Shown here piece after piece: positions 1-11,407 of a DNA stretch of 64,000 nucleotides (within the stretch, counting starts at the first letter, position 1; each line of letters opens with the position of its first letter). The position numbers were made by a program, and so were the translations under genes. Source of the stretch: Chamaea fasciata. Lineage: Eukaryota; Chordata; Aves; Passeriformes; Sylviidae. Where the stretch lies: the NCBI GenBank assembly GCA_029207755.1, contig JARCOQ010000004.1, positions 44,446,805 through 44,510,804 on the forward strand, given 5' to 3'. A model generated the notes under the pieces. The model was not told the origin of the DNA, made no database searches, and saw nothing but the letters and a program-made list of their open reading frames with translations.

Positions 1-1703
1 GGTAAAAGATAAAGCAATACTTGGTCAACAGAATTTCCTGTCATAGATGGAAGATAGTTCAGAAGATGGTCACAGTACCATTATCTGCATTTTGTTAATG
101 AGTATCTTCATCTCCCTTTTCTTTTCAACAAGCCTTTACATTCCAGCTGTAGCCATATTTTCAGAAAAGTAAGCATTGACATTTGATGACCTCAATCATA
201 AAGCAGGAGATTTTTATGGACTCTTCACAAACCTATAAAAGACTTTTTAGATGGTAAAACAAAGTAATTCCAGAATGTTCCATTTTGTGTGCACAAAGAC
301 AGAATTTTATAAAAAAAATAAAATCTTTTCAACTTCTCAGTTTTCTGATTGAAAGCAGCAGTCATGCTGTTTTATTCTCTTTTCTTGAGTGCTTCCAGAT
401 TCACAAAGGAGATTGAAATGGCTGTTATCAATGGTTTCATGGTAGCCAGCAAAATCTCGATACTCTGGAAAATTTCCACTAACTGTCCAGCCAGATGGTC
501 CTTCTACTTCTGTGGCTTTTGAGGGAGAGGATGGTGAGAGCTATTGCCAAAACAAAACTTACAGATTTGTCTAAGTATCGTGACATGGCCAGAGGTAAAG
601 GATCAAGATATAAAACTCACTCCTGAGGTCTGTTATTTAGTTGGTTTCTTTGTTGTTGGTGTGAAGGCTGCAGCTTACATCAGTACAAGGCAAATCACAC
701 ACGTGGAAGCCATGTTCAATAGGTGGCCCCAGCACCAGAATCTGTATCACTCAACAGGGGTATCCACTGAAATCCCACATCTGTGGAGAACTGCTGCATC
801 TTCTTGTGAAGATACAGATCATGCCAGAAACACTGCTATCATCCAAGACCCAGTTACATACTTCATTTGTCCCTCCCACACACCCACTTGTTATTGGCCA
901 TATGTCTGTAAACAGCATACAGTATTCCTGCAGACTGCTGAACACGGTCTTTATGACAGCAGTAAATCTAAACCCAAGCCCTTTCTTACATTAGCCTCAG
1001 ATCAGATTTTTAAAGCAGCAAGAGGGAATTGCATAGGGCTGAGACTATATTTCCGCTTTGTGCTAAGGTAGAACAGACTCAGTATGTGTTTCCTATTCTT
1101 GCTGTCTGCTGTGAAGCTGTGGAAGGCTTAATGCATCACAAGGATCCTCCACTATTTATTGGTACTGGGGAAATAAAAGTCTAGTTTATGCCAGAAGACA
1201 GTTCCCAAAGGAACTCACTGCCAGTGTACCCAGAAATGAAATTTTATACCAGTGTCATCATGGTGAGAAATATCATTGCTCAAAAAAGCTTGGACTAATC
1301 TAGTTATTTGTTTAGGATGATAGAATAGCATTCAGTAATAAGTATCTTTGCACCTGTGTAAGAAATATAATATTTCTGACCCATACTTCTTGAGGTACAA
1401 TTTCAGAATTGTGCTAAGATGAATAACCTTTGGTTTTGCTTCCCTCCTTTTCCCTGCCTCCTCCTTCTCCAAGGTCTCATGTCTGAAAGCACTAATTACC
1501 TTTTTCTTCATTATCTCATATAGGAAGCACAGAAGAAAAGGAAGACCTCTTTAAAGATTTTGGTCCATGTCTTTTCTGAAGCAAAGAGTTTAGGAACTAA
1601 ACATACACTGCCTTTCATTTAAATGGGATTCACTTAAATTTAATAGAAGTTTTTGGTTGAATTCATGCAATTTTGAAAGCAATAAGTCTGGAATATCATA
1701 TTC

Positions 1704-1779
1704 TATATTGGTGTCAGGTGCTAAAGAGTGTCTCTAGAGATATGTGAGACTGGCTGAAGCTGCCTGTGACACCAATATA
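1704..1779. other. 76-base inverted repeat with 13-bp perfect arms
   Basis: TATATTGGTGTCA (1704-1716) is exactly complementary to TGACACCAATATA (1767-1779). Pairing continues inward with two GC pairs, a two-base bulge and some wobble pairs. The size fits a pre-miRNA-like foldback or a tiny terminal-inverted-repeat element. Confidence 0.7.
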
Positions 1780-3734
1780 CCAGGAGATAGGAGGCCACAA
1801 GAGAAACAAGCACAGTTGTTTCATGTTTTGTTTGGATCTTCACATTAATTCTTGCCTACTACAAGGCTGCAGCCAGCCTTGCATCTTTCTCTCCAGCTGC
1901 CATAGTAATTCTTCATACGAGAAGTAGAGGGCTGCTTCTCTAAAAGGAAGACTGCAGTTAATATTAATTTTACAGTATGATACTTGAATTTGATTTGCAA
2001 TAGGATACCTAACATTCTTGCTTAGTATGTACTTAATATGAACTACATATTGTCCTTTTAGCATTAATGTATTCAAGAAACCAAACAATTCTGCAACACA
2101 AGTGGATTCGATTATATCATCTTGACCTTCAAACACATTTGAGAAAAACTCCATTTCATCGTCAGAGAACCCAATAATTAGGGCAGAACTATTTATTTTC
2201 ATGTCTAATTTCACCTTATCACTAAGGTCTAATTTTTTTCCTTTTGTTTTCTGTTACTCTTCACTCAGGTGTTTACCTCAAAGATTCATTGAAGTGACTG
2301 GAAGAAAAGCTGATCTTTTCTCTTCCTGCAACTAATCTTGATAGCAGACAGAAGAAAGCTCCCAGTTCAAGAGATCATGCAAAAGGATATCTATCTTCCT
2401 TACGAACTGTAGTACTAAGCAACCCAGCCTCTTGCAGTGCTGGATGTTCTGGATTTGTTTTGGAGAAAAAAAAATAACAAACCACCATCCATCCTATCCC
2501 TTCCTATTTTATTTAATACATCTCTATGAAATGAGATGCATACAATGCCTCAAGTAAAATGTAACACATTTAAGAGAATGGAGACTCAGTATCTGGAAAA
2601 ACAGTAGCAGATGATGCAATTACTGTTCAGTTTTAGATTTTTGGATGGTGCAGTCAATTAGGTTGGAGTGGAAGCTGATCAAATTGGACAATGGTATTTC
2701 TGTTTACACCACAGACAGCAGTTTCACCTGTTCACAAAACACATATAATAATTAGTTTGAAACAGACTGTATGTTCAGAATTCAGGGAGGTGTGGTGTTG
2801 TTTAGGGAAGCAAAGTACTTCACAAATATTAAAATATGTGAAGTATCAGGAAAGTTGATAGATGTTAATTCATTCTCCAAGCTCTAAAACTGAGCTGGCT
2901 ATTTATGTACTGGCATATGGATTTAGGAGCTATATCTGTAGTCTTTTAAGGCCAACATAAAGAAGTCAATATTTCCCCTCAAACTTACACCAAGAAATGT
3001 GTGACCATGTAACTGTGTACAAAGACTAATACTAAGTCCTGCTAACAGCATTAAAACTTTGAACTGTTTAGGAAAATCCGGGTTTACTACATATTCACCA
3101 AGAATTCGGTTTATATCTTGGCATCTCTCTACAGTTATTTTTCACATAACATCATCCAGTCAATTTTTTTTTTTCCAGTCCATGGCAAATAAAAGCTGGA
3201 CAGGTGTTCACATTCAATTAACTGGGCTCTTTAGTAAAAGCTGTTGTGGAAATTCCTAAAGAGGAAACTTGATAACTGATGTACCAAAGTAATGTTTACA
3301 ATACTTTTATTTCCAGTGAAGAAATAATGCTAACTGGTTTTTTGGGAGAAGAATTTTTTTCTGTTTTAGTTCTTGCATGTATGAATGTAATGTACATCCT
3401 GTGGATTGGAGTAACACACGATTAGTGATCAAGAACTGTGGACTTACACTGCAAAATAGTAAGTCATGGGCATGACTGCCAAGATGTGCAAAAGGTTGAG
3501 AATTACATTTTTTTTTTCATTTATGTGTGTGCAATAAAATGTCTGAATACATGGCTATTGAACACATGTTAATTGAATATAATTGTCCAGGAGGAAAATA
3601 CTGTGGTGTGGGCTTTCTTTTATGAAAGCACAAATTTGAGGTATCTGGTAGAGTGGAGATGAGGTAGGAAGAAATGAGAATCTTTGACTTTGTTGTTGTC
3701 AGTCTAAAGACAACTGCACAATTTATATCACTTT

Positions 3735-3771
3735 CATTACCTAGCCTTCATAATTTCTGTGATTCTGTGAT
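3735..3771 (+). mobile_element. CR1-like LINE 3' terminal fragment
   Basis: The segment ends in two tandem copies of TTCTGTGA preceded by ACCTAGCCTTCATAAT. This resembles the 3' end of CR1 LINEs, whose tails are short tandem copies of an 8-base ATTCTRTG unit instead of poly(A). Only the last few dozen bases are recognisable. CR1 is the dominant LINE of birds and other reptiles. Confidence 0.4.
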
Positions 3772-4348
3772 CTCTAGGCAGGGTGGGTTGAGGTGTTGTA
3801 CCATACCAGTGAACACAGACACACTTAAAAACAGAATGGATAACTCATATCACATTATGTGGAGAAGAAATCAAAGCATCATTGGTAAATGTGGGCTGAG
3901 AGGAAAAATATGCTTCTTTATGTGTATATGAACAAATGTTGGTTTGCTTCTGTATTTATGTGGCTAGGTAACTCTGGCCTGAAAAGCTGTATTGTAAAGT
4001 AGTCAGGGTCTGATACGTTCCAGATACTGTGGACTCCAGCTCCCAAGGAACTGACAGTACTTTATAAGTAGTCCTGTATTTAATGCATAAAGCATATGTT
4101 AGAAAACTATAGGCAATTTTTTCCCCTTTTTTACTCCTACCTGCACCCACCAGCTGCCTCTGAAAGGTGAACATGTGTATCTTTGTCACAGGTCAGCCAG
4201 GAGATTTAATTAGCCTTTGCATGGAAGGAGCCTTGTGAGGATTCTTTGCAGCTGTGGGGGAATCAGATTTTGTTACTCAGGAAGCTACCAATAACTGTAA
4301 CAGCAAACCAGCAAGCTAGTTTTGATGGAGATTGCTACCAATCTCTAC

Positions 4349-4389
4349 CAAAGCATTTATATACTGTGTACAGTATATAAAGTGCTTTG
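4349..4389. other. 41-base near-perfect hairpin
   Basis: CAAAGCATTTATATACTGT (4349-4367) pairs with its complement at 4370-4389, with a two-base spacer (GT) and one unpaired G at 4382. The arms are 19 pairs long. Confidence 0.8.
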
Positions 4390-4802
4390 ACCCTAAAGCA
4401 AGGAGGCATGCTGGGTTGTAAAATTAATCAGTCCCTTCTTTCTTCTTAAAAGCATTGCCTAATTTCAGGAAAACCCTAACATTGTGGTAGAAAAGTAAAA
4501 CTAAATATTTTTTTTAAAACTTTCAGGATCTTAGAAGCTGGAGAAAGAGAGGATCTATTACTACACTGCTTGTGAAAGACCCATTGCAGTGGCAACACCC
4601 TTGCAAGAGCTGGATCCTCAGACAGTTTCTGTTGGGCAAAAAATTCTGTGTTTCCTCCACACAAGGAAATTCTTATCTGTCTGTACTTGTGAATTATGTA
4701 GAGAGTGTTGAGTGATATGTTTGGAGAAAGGTGGATGGGATTTACTTTGGGGTTTTGTTGTTGGTTGTTGGTTTTTTAATTGGCTTTGTAGAGGTTTGGG
4801 AT

Positions 4803-4839
4803 TTCTCTCTCTCTCTCTCTCTCTTTTTTTTTTTTTTTT
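4803..4839. repeat. (CT)n followed by poly(T)
   Basis: About ten CT units run directly into a T run of about 17. Confidence 0.9.
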
Positions 4840-5899
4840 CCCCTTGCTTTTTATGTCTTCTTTAAGAAGATGGTGGGATCATCCTGACTGTTGTGGAATA
4901 TTACACCAACTTTCTTGCAACAGAAGACACATTTTAGTCTTTTAGACCAGTTAGCAGCAATGAAGGTAAGAACAACTCACTCTCTGAAGCTTGGTAAAGT
5001 TACAGCTATGCATGAGATGAAAGAGTGCTGAGGTTTAGAAGCATCCATGAGAGCTCCCATTTGATTAAGATGACATTCAGCATCTATTCACCTGCAAGAC
5101 CCAGCTATGGTCAGAATCCTCCCTCTTTTTTTTGTCTCACAGCTGTATTAAAACTTGCAAGTATTTGTGAGGAAAGTGCAGACATCACAAAGGATTTCCC
5201 AATATTATTCTTGTCTAACTGGCAACATACTTTTAATCAACATGGACCCCTCTCTTTCCATTTCCAGCTTCATCTGTTGCTACAAGCATTTTTGTATTTT
5301 TCTCTGTGGAATTCTCCAGGGAAGTTTGCCACTTGTTTGGTCTCTGGCTGCCTTCTCTCAGGGGGCAATAACTGTGCAAGACTGTAAGGACTGAAGTTCT
5401 TGGGTGAGAGTTCCAAAGCAAATAGAGAAATTGCAGGAATTCTCAGGAATTTAGGAACAGAAGAAAAAAGCAAAGATTAAATATTCAGGTGAACTAATTT
5501 TAGAAATACATTTTTTTCATCTTAAATCTTGCAAACAAGTTGTCCAGAGTATTAGCTATTTATTTAGCTTTCTTAATGCTAGATAGAGAACAGCCTTCAA
5601 ATTTTTATAGTATTTGGACCCATCCAGGTCAGTTGCTGTGGCCAAGGAAGTTACAGTGGATGTATAGAAAGAACTCAAACCTTGAAACCAACATAAGGAA
5701 AGTGAAAGGAAAACTACATAAAGAGGAGCACAGAAATTCAAAATCTTAATTAAAGTTTTCAGATTTTTAGCTCTGCAACTTGACAGAGCTGAAAAGGTTA
5801 TTTTGGACAAAAGATTTCTTGGGCTAAAGGCACTATCTCAATATAGTGTACAAATTGTACCAATAAAATTAATACACTGACATATTGACCTTTTGAAAT

Positions 5900-6108
5900 A
5901 AAAATAACCCAACCAAAACCTCCCCCCAAAAACCCCCCCCCAAAATAACCCAAAGCAAAACAAGAAAACCTCAAAAAAACCCCCTCAAACCCCCCCAAAA
6001 CAAACAAACAAACAAAAAAGAAAACAACAACCAAACAAACAAACCCACCATAAAAACTCCCCCCCTCCCCCTCAAAAAAAAACCAACCAAAAAAACCCCA
6101 ACCAAACA
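5900..6108. repeat. A/C-rich low-complexity block
   Basis: About 200 bases made almost only of A and C, with C runs up to nine and several (AAAC)n stretches. The minus strand is G/T-rich with at least four G runs. A minus-strand open frame over it is a repeat artefact. Confidence 0.9.
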
Positions 6109-6570
6109 AGAAATAAAGGCAGGAGCTGTCATTACAAAAGCTTTGGTTATGTGAGAGTTGTGCACTTCCTTGTTTATCCTGTGTGACCCTGACTGCCAAG
6201 GTTATGTGTCAAGGATTTGCAGGCAATGTATCAGAAAGTTTCTGTCTTTTTCAAATATGATATGCAGATTACACATGCTGAGCAGAGAGCTGCCAAGTGA
6301 TTGCTGGTAGAAATACTGGTGGCCTATGAGCTTAGGGCTCCAGTCTAGACTGAAACCTTGAGATACCATGATAGCTTCATGTGGCAAACTTGGTAGATGA
6401 GTTTTCCCATGCTTTTAAACTTGTGTACACTGAAATGCATTTGAAGGAGAGTAGGAATTGTCTCACTGTATTCATTGACACCCTAAACACAAGACAACCC
6501 CAATCTTTTCTAACCAGAGTAAACTTATTTGCCTTGTTGTCATTACAGATCATCCACAATACTAGGGAAA

Positions 6571-6812
6571 GAAGGGAAGGGAAGGGAAGGGAAGGGAAGG
6601 GAAGGGAAGGGAAGGGAAGGGAAGGGAAGGGAAGGGAAGGGAAGGGAAGGGAAGGGAAGGGAAGGGAAGGGAAGGGAAGGGAAGGGAAGGGAAGGGAAGG
6701 GAAGGGAAGGGAAGGGAAGGGAAGGGAAGGGAAGGGAAGGGAAGGGAAGGGAAGGGAAGGGAAGGGAAGGGAAGGGAAGGGAAGGGAAGGGAAGGGAAGG
6801 GAAGGGAAGGGA
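6571..6812. repeat. pure (GAAGG)48 pentanucleotide microsatellite
   Basis: Forty-eight perfect tandem copies of GAAGG, with no interruption in 240 bases. The plus strand is all purine and the minus strand all pyrimidine. Each unit supplies a GGG triplet separated by AA, so the tract is a continuous array of quadruplex motifs. Open frames of 87 to 166 codons across it (Gly-Arg-Glu-Gly-Lys or Ser-Leu-Pro-Phe-Pro repeats) are products of the repeat and not genes. Confidence 0.99.
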
Positions 6813-7294
6813 CAGTGTATTGCACCTATCGATTTCAAGAGGCTGTTGATTTATTGTGATGTTTTCTGTTTAATTCTCTGATAGATGTCACATAGTTTGA
6901 GGCAGAGTGGTCAAGGGTAACTGCAAAGATGAACATATTTGTGTGAACAAATGTGATTTTGCACACCTCAAACAAAATCCAGAGAACTCTTCTGTTACTG
7001 AAGTGAAGATATATATGTATAATAATGTACAGATACCTTACATTAAGTAAAGAAAAAAATATGCTAAGGGAAAAAATGTAACTTGTACTTGAATATCGGA
7101 AAGCAAAAGCACAGAACTTGATAGGGCAACTGGTGAAAACTGCCCATCTTTAATTCTGGCTCTTTAAGGGATTAGTCTCCAAAGTGCAGAATGATTCCAT
7201 TATTTCTGGAGAATTTTATTTTTAATTCATTCTTTCTGTTATAGAAGTATTTTTAAAGTAATTATCTTTTGCTTCATCTTTTAAAAATTCTGTA

Positions 7295-7400
7295 GGGGTT
7301 TTTTTTTTTGGTTTTTGTTTGTTTGTTTGTTTGGGGTTTTTTTGTTGTTTTGGGGTTTTTTTTTTTGTTTGTTTTGTTTTGTTTTGTTTTTTTTTTTCTT
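7295..7400. repeat. G/T-rich low-complexity block
   Basis: T runs broken by GGGG and by (TTTG)n stretches on the plus strand. It is close to the complement in style of the A/C block 1.3 kb to the left. Confidence 0.9.
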
Positions 7401-9740
7401 TAAAAACACCTCTTTCTTTCCCACAAAACCAGACTGTAGACAAGGTATTTAACAATGGCATTAGTTGTGGCACAGTTGCCAACTGTGTCTGGCACTTGTA
7501 TCATTGACCTGCTCTCTGTCTGGTTTGCTTTCAAACCCCACCAGAAACAGCTTCATGGTTTTCTGATAATGTACACTTTCACAGTTGCCTGATTGCAGAA
7601 GTTCAGACTGTCTCTGACTCACAGAGGAAGAAGCTAAGCACCAAGCTGCCCAGGTTTCTTCCCAGACAATAAGATAAGAAAGAGGCTGTAGGAAAGTAGG
7701 TACTTACTATTTTCTACGGGGATCTGAGCCCAGTTTTCCTGCTTTCTCAGGGAAAGCGTCCTGTCACTGAAAGAATGAAGTTGATGAATGGGTAACTATT
7801 AAAGCATGTACCAGGAGAGGCGCAGGAGAAGAAATCTGCTTGCTGGTGCTTGCTCGAGGCATCTTTGTATTTCAATCCTCTGAGAACATAGAGAAAATTA
7901 GGTAGCTAAACCTTCCAGAAATGAAAAGTATCTTTTTCCTACAAATGTCATTGCTACACTGCTTTGGGGTTAATTCAAATGTTCCTTCCCCCTCACCTGC
8001 CTGAAAACAAAAGGAAATGTCTCTTTACAGGCATGGGTGAAGTACATCCATCCCTGATGGGTTAGAAATACAATCTCAGTGAAAAGAGTGCTATTTCCTA
8101 TAAATTACTCTGGATAAAAAACTTCATTGCTCTCAGAGACTTCCATTCCATATGAGAGTTATCTGGCAGAAATTCCAGGGCTTACAACATAAATGATTTA
8201 TTTCTACCAAAATTTTCTGACAGTCATCTTGGAAGTTATTTGGAACAATAATACACATTCAGGGAAGCTTCTGGTTCTGTTTAAATGAATTAAACAGAGT
8301 TGTGGGAAAATGTTCTTCATTCACAAAATCAAATCACCACACTCTTTGCTGGGCTCATTTGTGCAGCTGCTTTGTACCCAGCCGTGTTGCTCAGCCTTTT
8401 GCATACGTCATACACTCAGCTGAACTGAGCCAGAACTGTTCAAAAAACTGAAATTTAAGAAGTATGAGGTGTGCTACTCTGTGGCTCCTTTGCAGGGCAA
8501 ATTGCATGAGTCACAGGGGGTAGAACTTCATATCCTGAACTGCGCATTCAAATACCACCAGTAAGTCTCTGGCCATTTCTTTTTTTTTTTGTAGTCCTTT
8601 TTGAATATTGTATACATCAGCTGCAGATTTTTGAGCAGAAAGCTGATAGTGAAGTAGAGATTCACATGAGTGAAATATGGGCAACAAAGAGATGCTCTCA
8701 TGCTGCTACCAGATAGCAGACTCTGTGGCACTATCTGCAGATATAGCCTATTTCCTCATCGTGCCAAAAGTGGGCATAGCCTTCAAGGGACAACTCAGAT
8801 GTATCCATAGCCCACTAATATGGAGGCTGAGGATCAAACCCCTTTCTGTCCTATTTTTGCCTTTCTGAAATTCATTGCAAAAATTATTTGAAAATCATAC
8901 CTGCTTTTTGCCCATCTCTCTTCTGTTTCCCTTCAAATGAAAAGAGTGTCTGCAATTCTGGAAATACATATATTCATGCTGCTGTATTACAGTAATTGCT
9001 TCAAATTGAAAATAAGTACAGCTGAATTACAAAGTGCATTTTAAAGTCTGGATAAAGCAGGGTAGAAAAGCAGGAAATATAACCCTGAATATGTAAGTTC
9101 TGGAAAAGCAATCTATTTCTTATGTTCAATTTTTGTGTTCATTTTTATGCACCTAATAATAATAAAAAAAATTGACCTAAATTCCTACCACTGTGCTTTT
9201 AATAACTGAACATCTTCCTCTGTGTGTAGATTGCAATTAAACTCTTCCAGCTGTTCTTCCATTATTTTCCAAAGCAGCTTTGGAAATTATGAAAAAGCTT
9301 CTTCTCTACAGACCTGACTGGGAGTGATGTCCTGAGTTCAGTGGAAGGTGTTACAGTAGGGCTGATCAGGTGAATTCAATGGGCACAGATGTTTTCTGTC
9401 ACATCTGTGGAACTGGCTTGGCAGCAGTGCCAGCTAAGCAGCCTCAAGCCAGTGCAAGGGTGAGCTCTGAGCTCTGCAGAAAGAAGTGCTTTCAAACATG
9501 TTGAAACCACCGGAACTGTGATGTGTTTGATCTACCATTACTAGCCACACTGACAGTAATCTGTTCCAAAGAAAGCCAGTGAAACTAGGTGGTTTGCTAG
9601 CACATTTCAACCTTGCAACTTTTTTCTGAACTTGCATAGTTAGGAGTCAATCTACAAGTGTTTTGTTTCATGATCATGCAGCACAAGTGAGACTGAACTC
9701 CAGTCAGCACAGACTGGGCTAATTGATGTCTCTTCTTGTG

Positions 9741-9744
<4 letters not shown>

Positions 9745-9791
<47 letters not shown>
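9745..9791. repeat. T47 homopolymer
   Basis: An uninterrupted run of 47 T on the plus strand, the longest homopolymer in the window. It could be the poly(A) tail of a minus-strand retrocopy. Length is likely to be polymorphic and prone to sequencing error. Confidence 0.95.
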
Positions 9792-9794
<3 letters not shown>

Positions 9795-10100
9795 TAGATT
9801 TAATGTTTAACTACCCAGAAGCCAAGATCCCGAATCTCATTGCCAAGCCAGAACACTGGTTTATTCCCCTTGAATCCTGATAACTGCTGGTGGTGGAATG
9901 TTGTTAGTTTCTATCAATGTCTGAAAGAGTCCTGCTGAGTGGCACAGTGGAGAAACAGACTCTGTGCTTTCTTCACAGTGGTAGCACAGCCTGTCACAAC
10001 GAGTGACATCTTATCACATTTCAGATGTGATAAGAAAAGCATTTTTCAGTCTATTAGACCATTTAAGACACAGAAGAATGTAGTGATACAGTGGTGTGGG
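9792..10100 (-). mobile_element. possible retroposed segment with poly(A) tail, source unknown
   Basis: On the minus strand an ATTAAA signal (9804-9799) lies a few bases before an uninterrupted run of 47 A (plus T47 at 9745-9791). This is the layout of a processed transcript copy. One minus frame ends in TAA just before the signal and reads PVFWLGNEIRDLGFWVVKH, closed upstream by a stop after about 36 codons; I cannot assign it. No target-site duplication was found, and the 5' boundary given is arbitrary. Confidence 0.3.
10009..10035. other. 27-base hairpin with 11-bp perfect arms
   Basis: TCTTATCACAT and ATGTGATAAGA are exact complements around a 5-base loop. It lies inside the possible retroposed segment. 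Confidence 0.8.
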
Positions 10101-10426
10101 AGGAAGAACAGAGGTAACACGCTGCAGCCCCACTGAGGGGCCATGGCCACCTTCAGGTTGGGTGCTGCTATCTGCTCTCTCCAGTAACAGGCCCTGGGCC
10201 AGTGGCCTCTCAAGTGCCTTAGGGCCACCTCCCTTCAGATCAGTCCAGGCAGCTTCGTACCAGGGATGCTAACAGAGGAAACCACAGTACCCAGTGTTCA
10301 GCAGCTGCTGGAGAAATAAGCACAGAGCAAAGGGTTGAGGGTGTGCTGGAACATTGGATGGAGTGGCATGCAATCTTCAGGGGTCTCTTACCCAAAGCAC
10401 ATTCATTTGTGCTAAGTGATATTTGC

Positions 10427-10474
10427 AAAAAAAAAAAAAATAAATAAATAAAAAAAAAAAAATAAAATTAAAAT
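10427..10474. repeat. A-rich run with (TAAA)n
   Basis: Fourteen A, then three TAAA units, then a further A run and TAAAATTAAAA. It may be an old poly(A) tail of a plus-strand insertion, but no element is recognisable to its left. Confidence 0.85.
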
Positions 10475-11388
10475 TCGGAGCTCTGATTGACCACATTTAA
10501 TTTTGTGCAGATTTGTGGTACTGAGCACAAATACCGTGATGTTTTTTAAGTTCCAAACTATTCCTGAGATATATTTTTTGTTTGATTTTTGCTTGAAACC
10601 ACTTGAAACCTCATTTCTTGCAATTTATATTAGCCTATGGAGGTTAGCGGCCTGCCTTTTGAGAGAATAATCTAGCACAATCTCTTTAAGATCTTCTCCA
10701 CATTTGTATTAGAGTTTGGAGTTCTTTATTAAAAAAGAAATCCTGCTTTATTTCTGTGTGATGATCAGCCTTCATATTATTCACATTCAGAGAACTTCTG
10801 CATATAAGGTGATAAGCTCATATTAAACACATAATGTGTCCCTATAATTCATTGTCAGGAAACAGAATTGCACAGTCTCTTTCATTCCATTGATCCTCAT
10901 GAACTTCCTATCTGGAGTCAGGCTTCACTTAAACTTTTTCTATGCTCTGAAGCCTGTAGCTGGTCAATTTGTCTACTCAAACATTTCAAGTCCATTATTA
11001 ATCCCAGTGCTATATGATGGTTGGTCATTTATCTGGATTGAAGATGCTTTTTTGTTCAGAGACCTACATTGCTGTAATCCACATAGGAAAATATGCATGT
11101 CCTCTTTGGACTCAAGGTACTTTGAAATTCAGGTTTAAAGGGAACAGTAGGTCAGAATAGGCATAGTCTTAAAGTAGAACCTTTTAATCTAACTAAAAGC
11201 TTGTAACTCACTTCATGTATAATTGAAAACAGTATAGATTCCCCTAAATATTTGAAGATACTAATGGGTTTAAGTGAATCGGAATGAAAGGGAAATCAGC
11301 ACAAAGCTTCAGTTCTTCATCTGATTTTGTTACTTGCCATGCTGCTTCTCAACAGGTTCAAGATTGTGGCTTATGGTTTTTGTTGGGG

Positions 11389-11407
11389 TTTTTTTTTTTT
11401 TTTTTTT
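11389..11407. repeat. poly(T) run
   Basis: Nineteen T following GTTGGGG. Confidence 0.9.

Larger units (their letters stand above)
1..5899. other. intergenic sequence downstream of KCNN2, left part
   Basis: No confirmed gene. It contains two unassigned minus-strand open frames (337-540 and 1840-2214), two stem-loops (1704-1779 and 4349-4389), a CR1-like tail (3735-3771) and a CT/T run (4803-4839). A 175-codon plus-strand frame at 544-1071 lacks an ATG start and any recognised motif and is about what chance allows in this much sequence. Confidence 0.6.

Noticed and set aside
544..1071. A 175-codon plus-strand open frame
   Set aside because: It begins at TTG, has no recognisable motif and no splice or poly(A) context. 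About one frame this long is expected by chance in a sequence of this size and composition.
5798..6199. A 133-codon minus-strand open frame rich in Phe, Gly and Val
   Set aside because: It is the translation of the A/C-rich low-complexity block.
6377..6881. Open frames of 87 to 166 codons on both strands across the pentamer repeat
   Set aside because: A 5-base repeat without stops is open in every frame. The predicted peptides are repeats of the unit and have no independent coding evidence.
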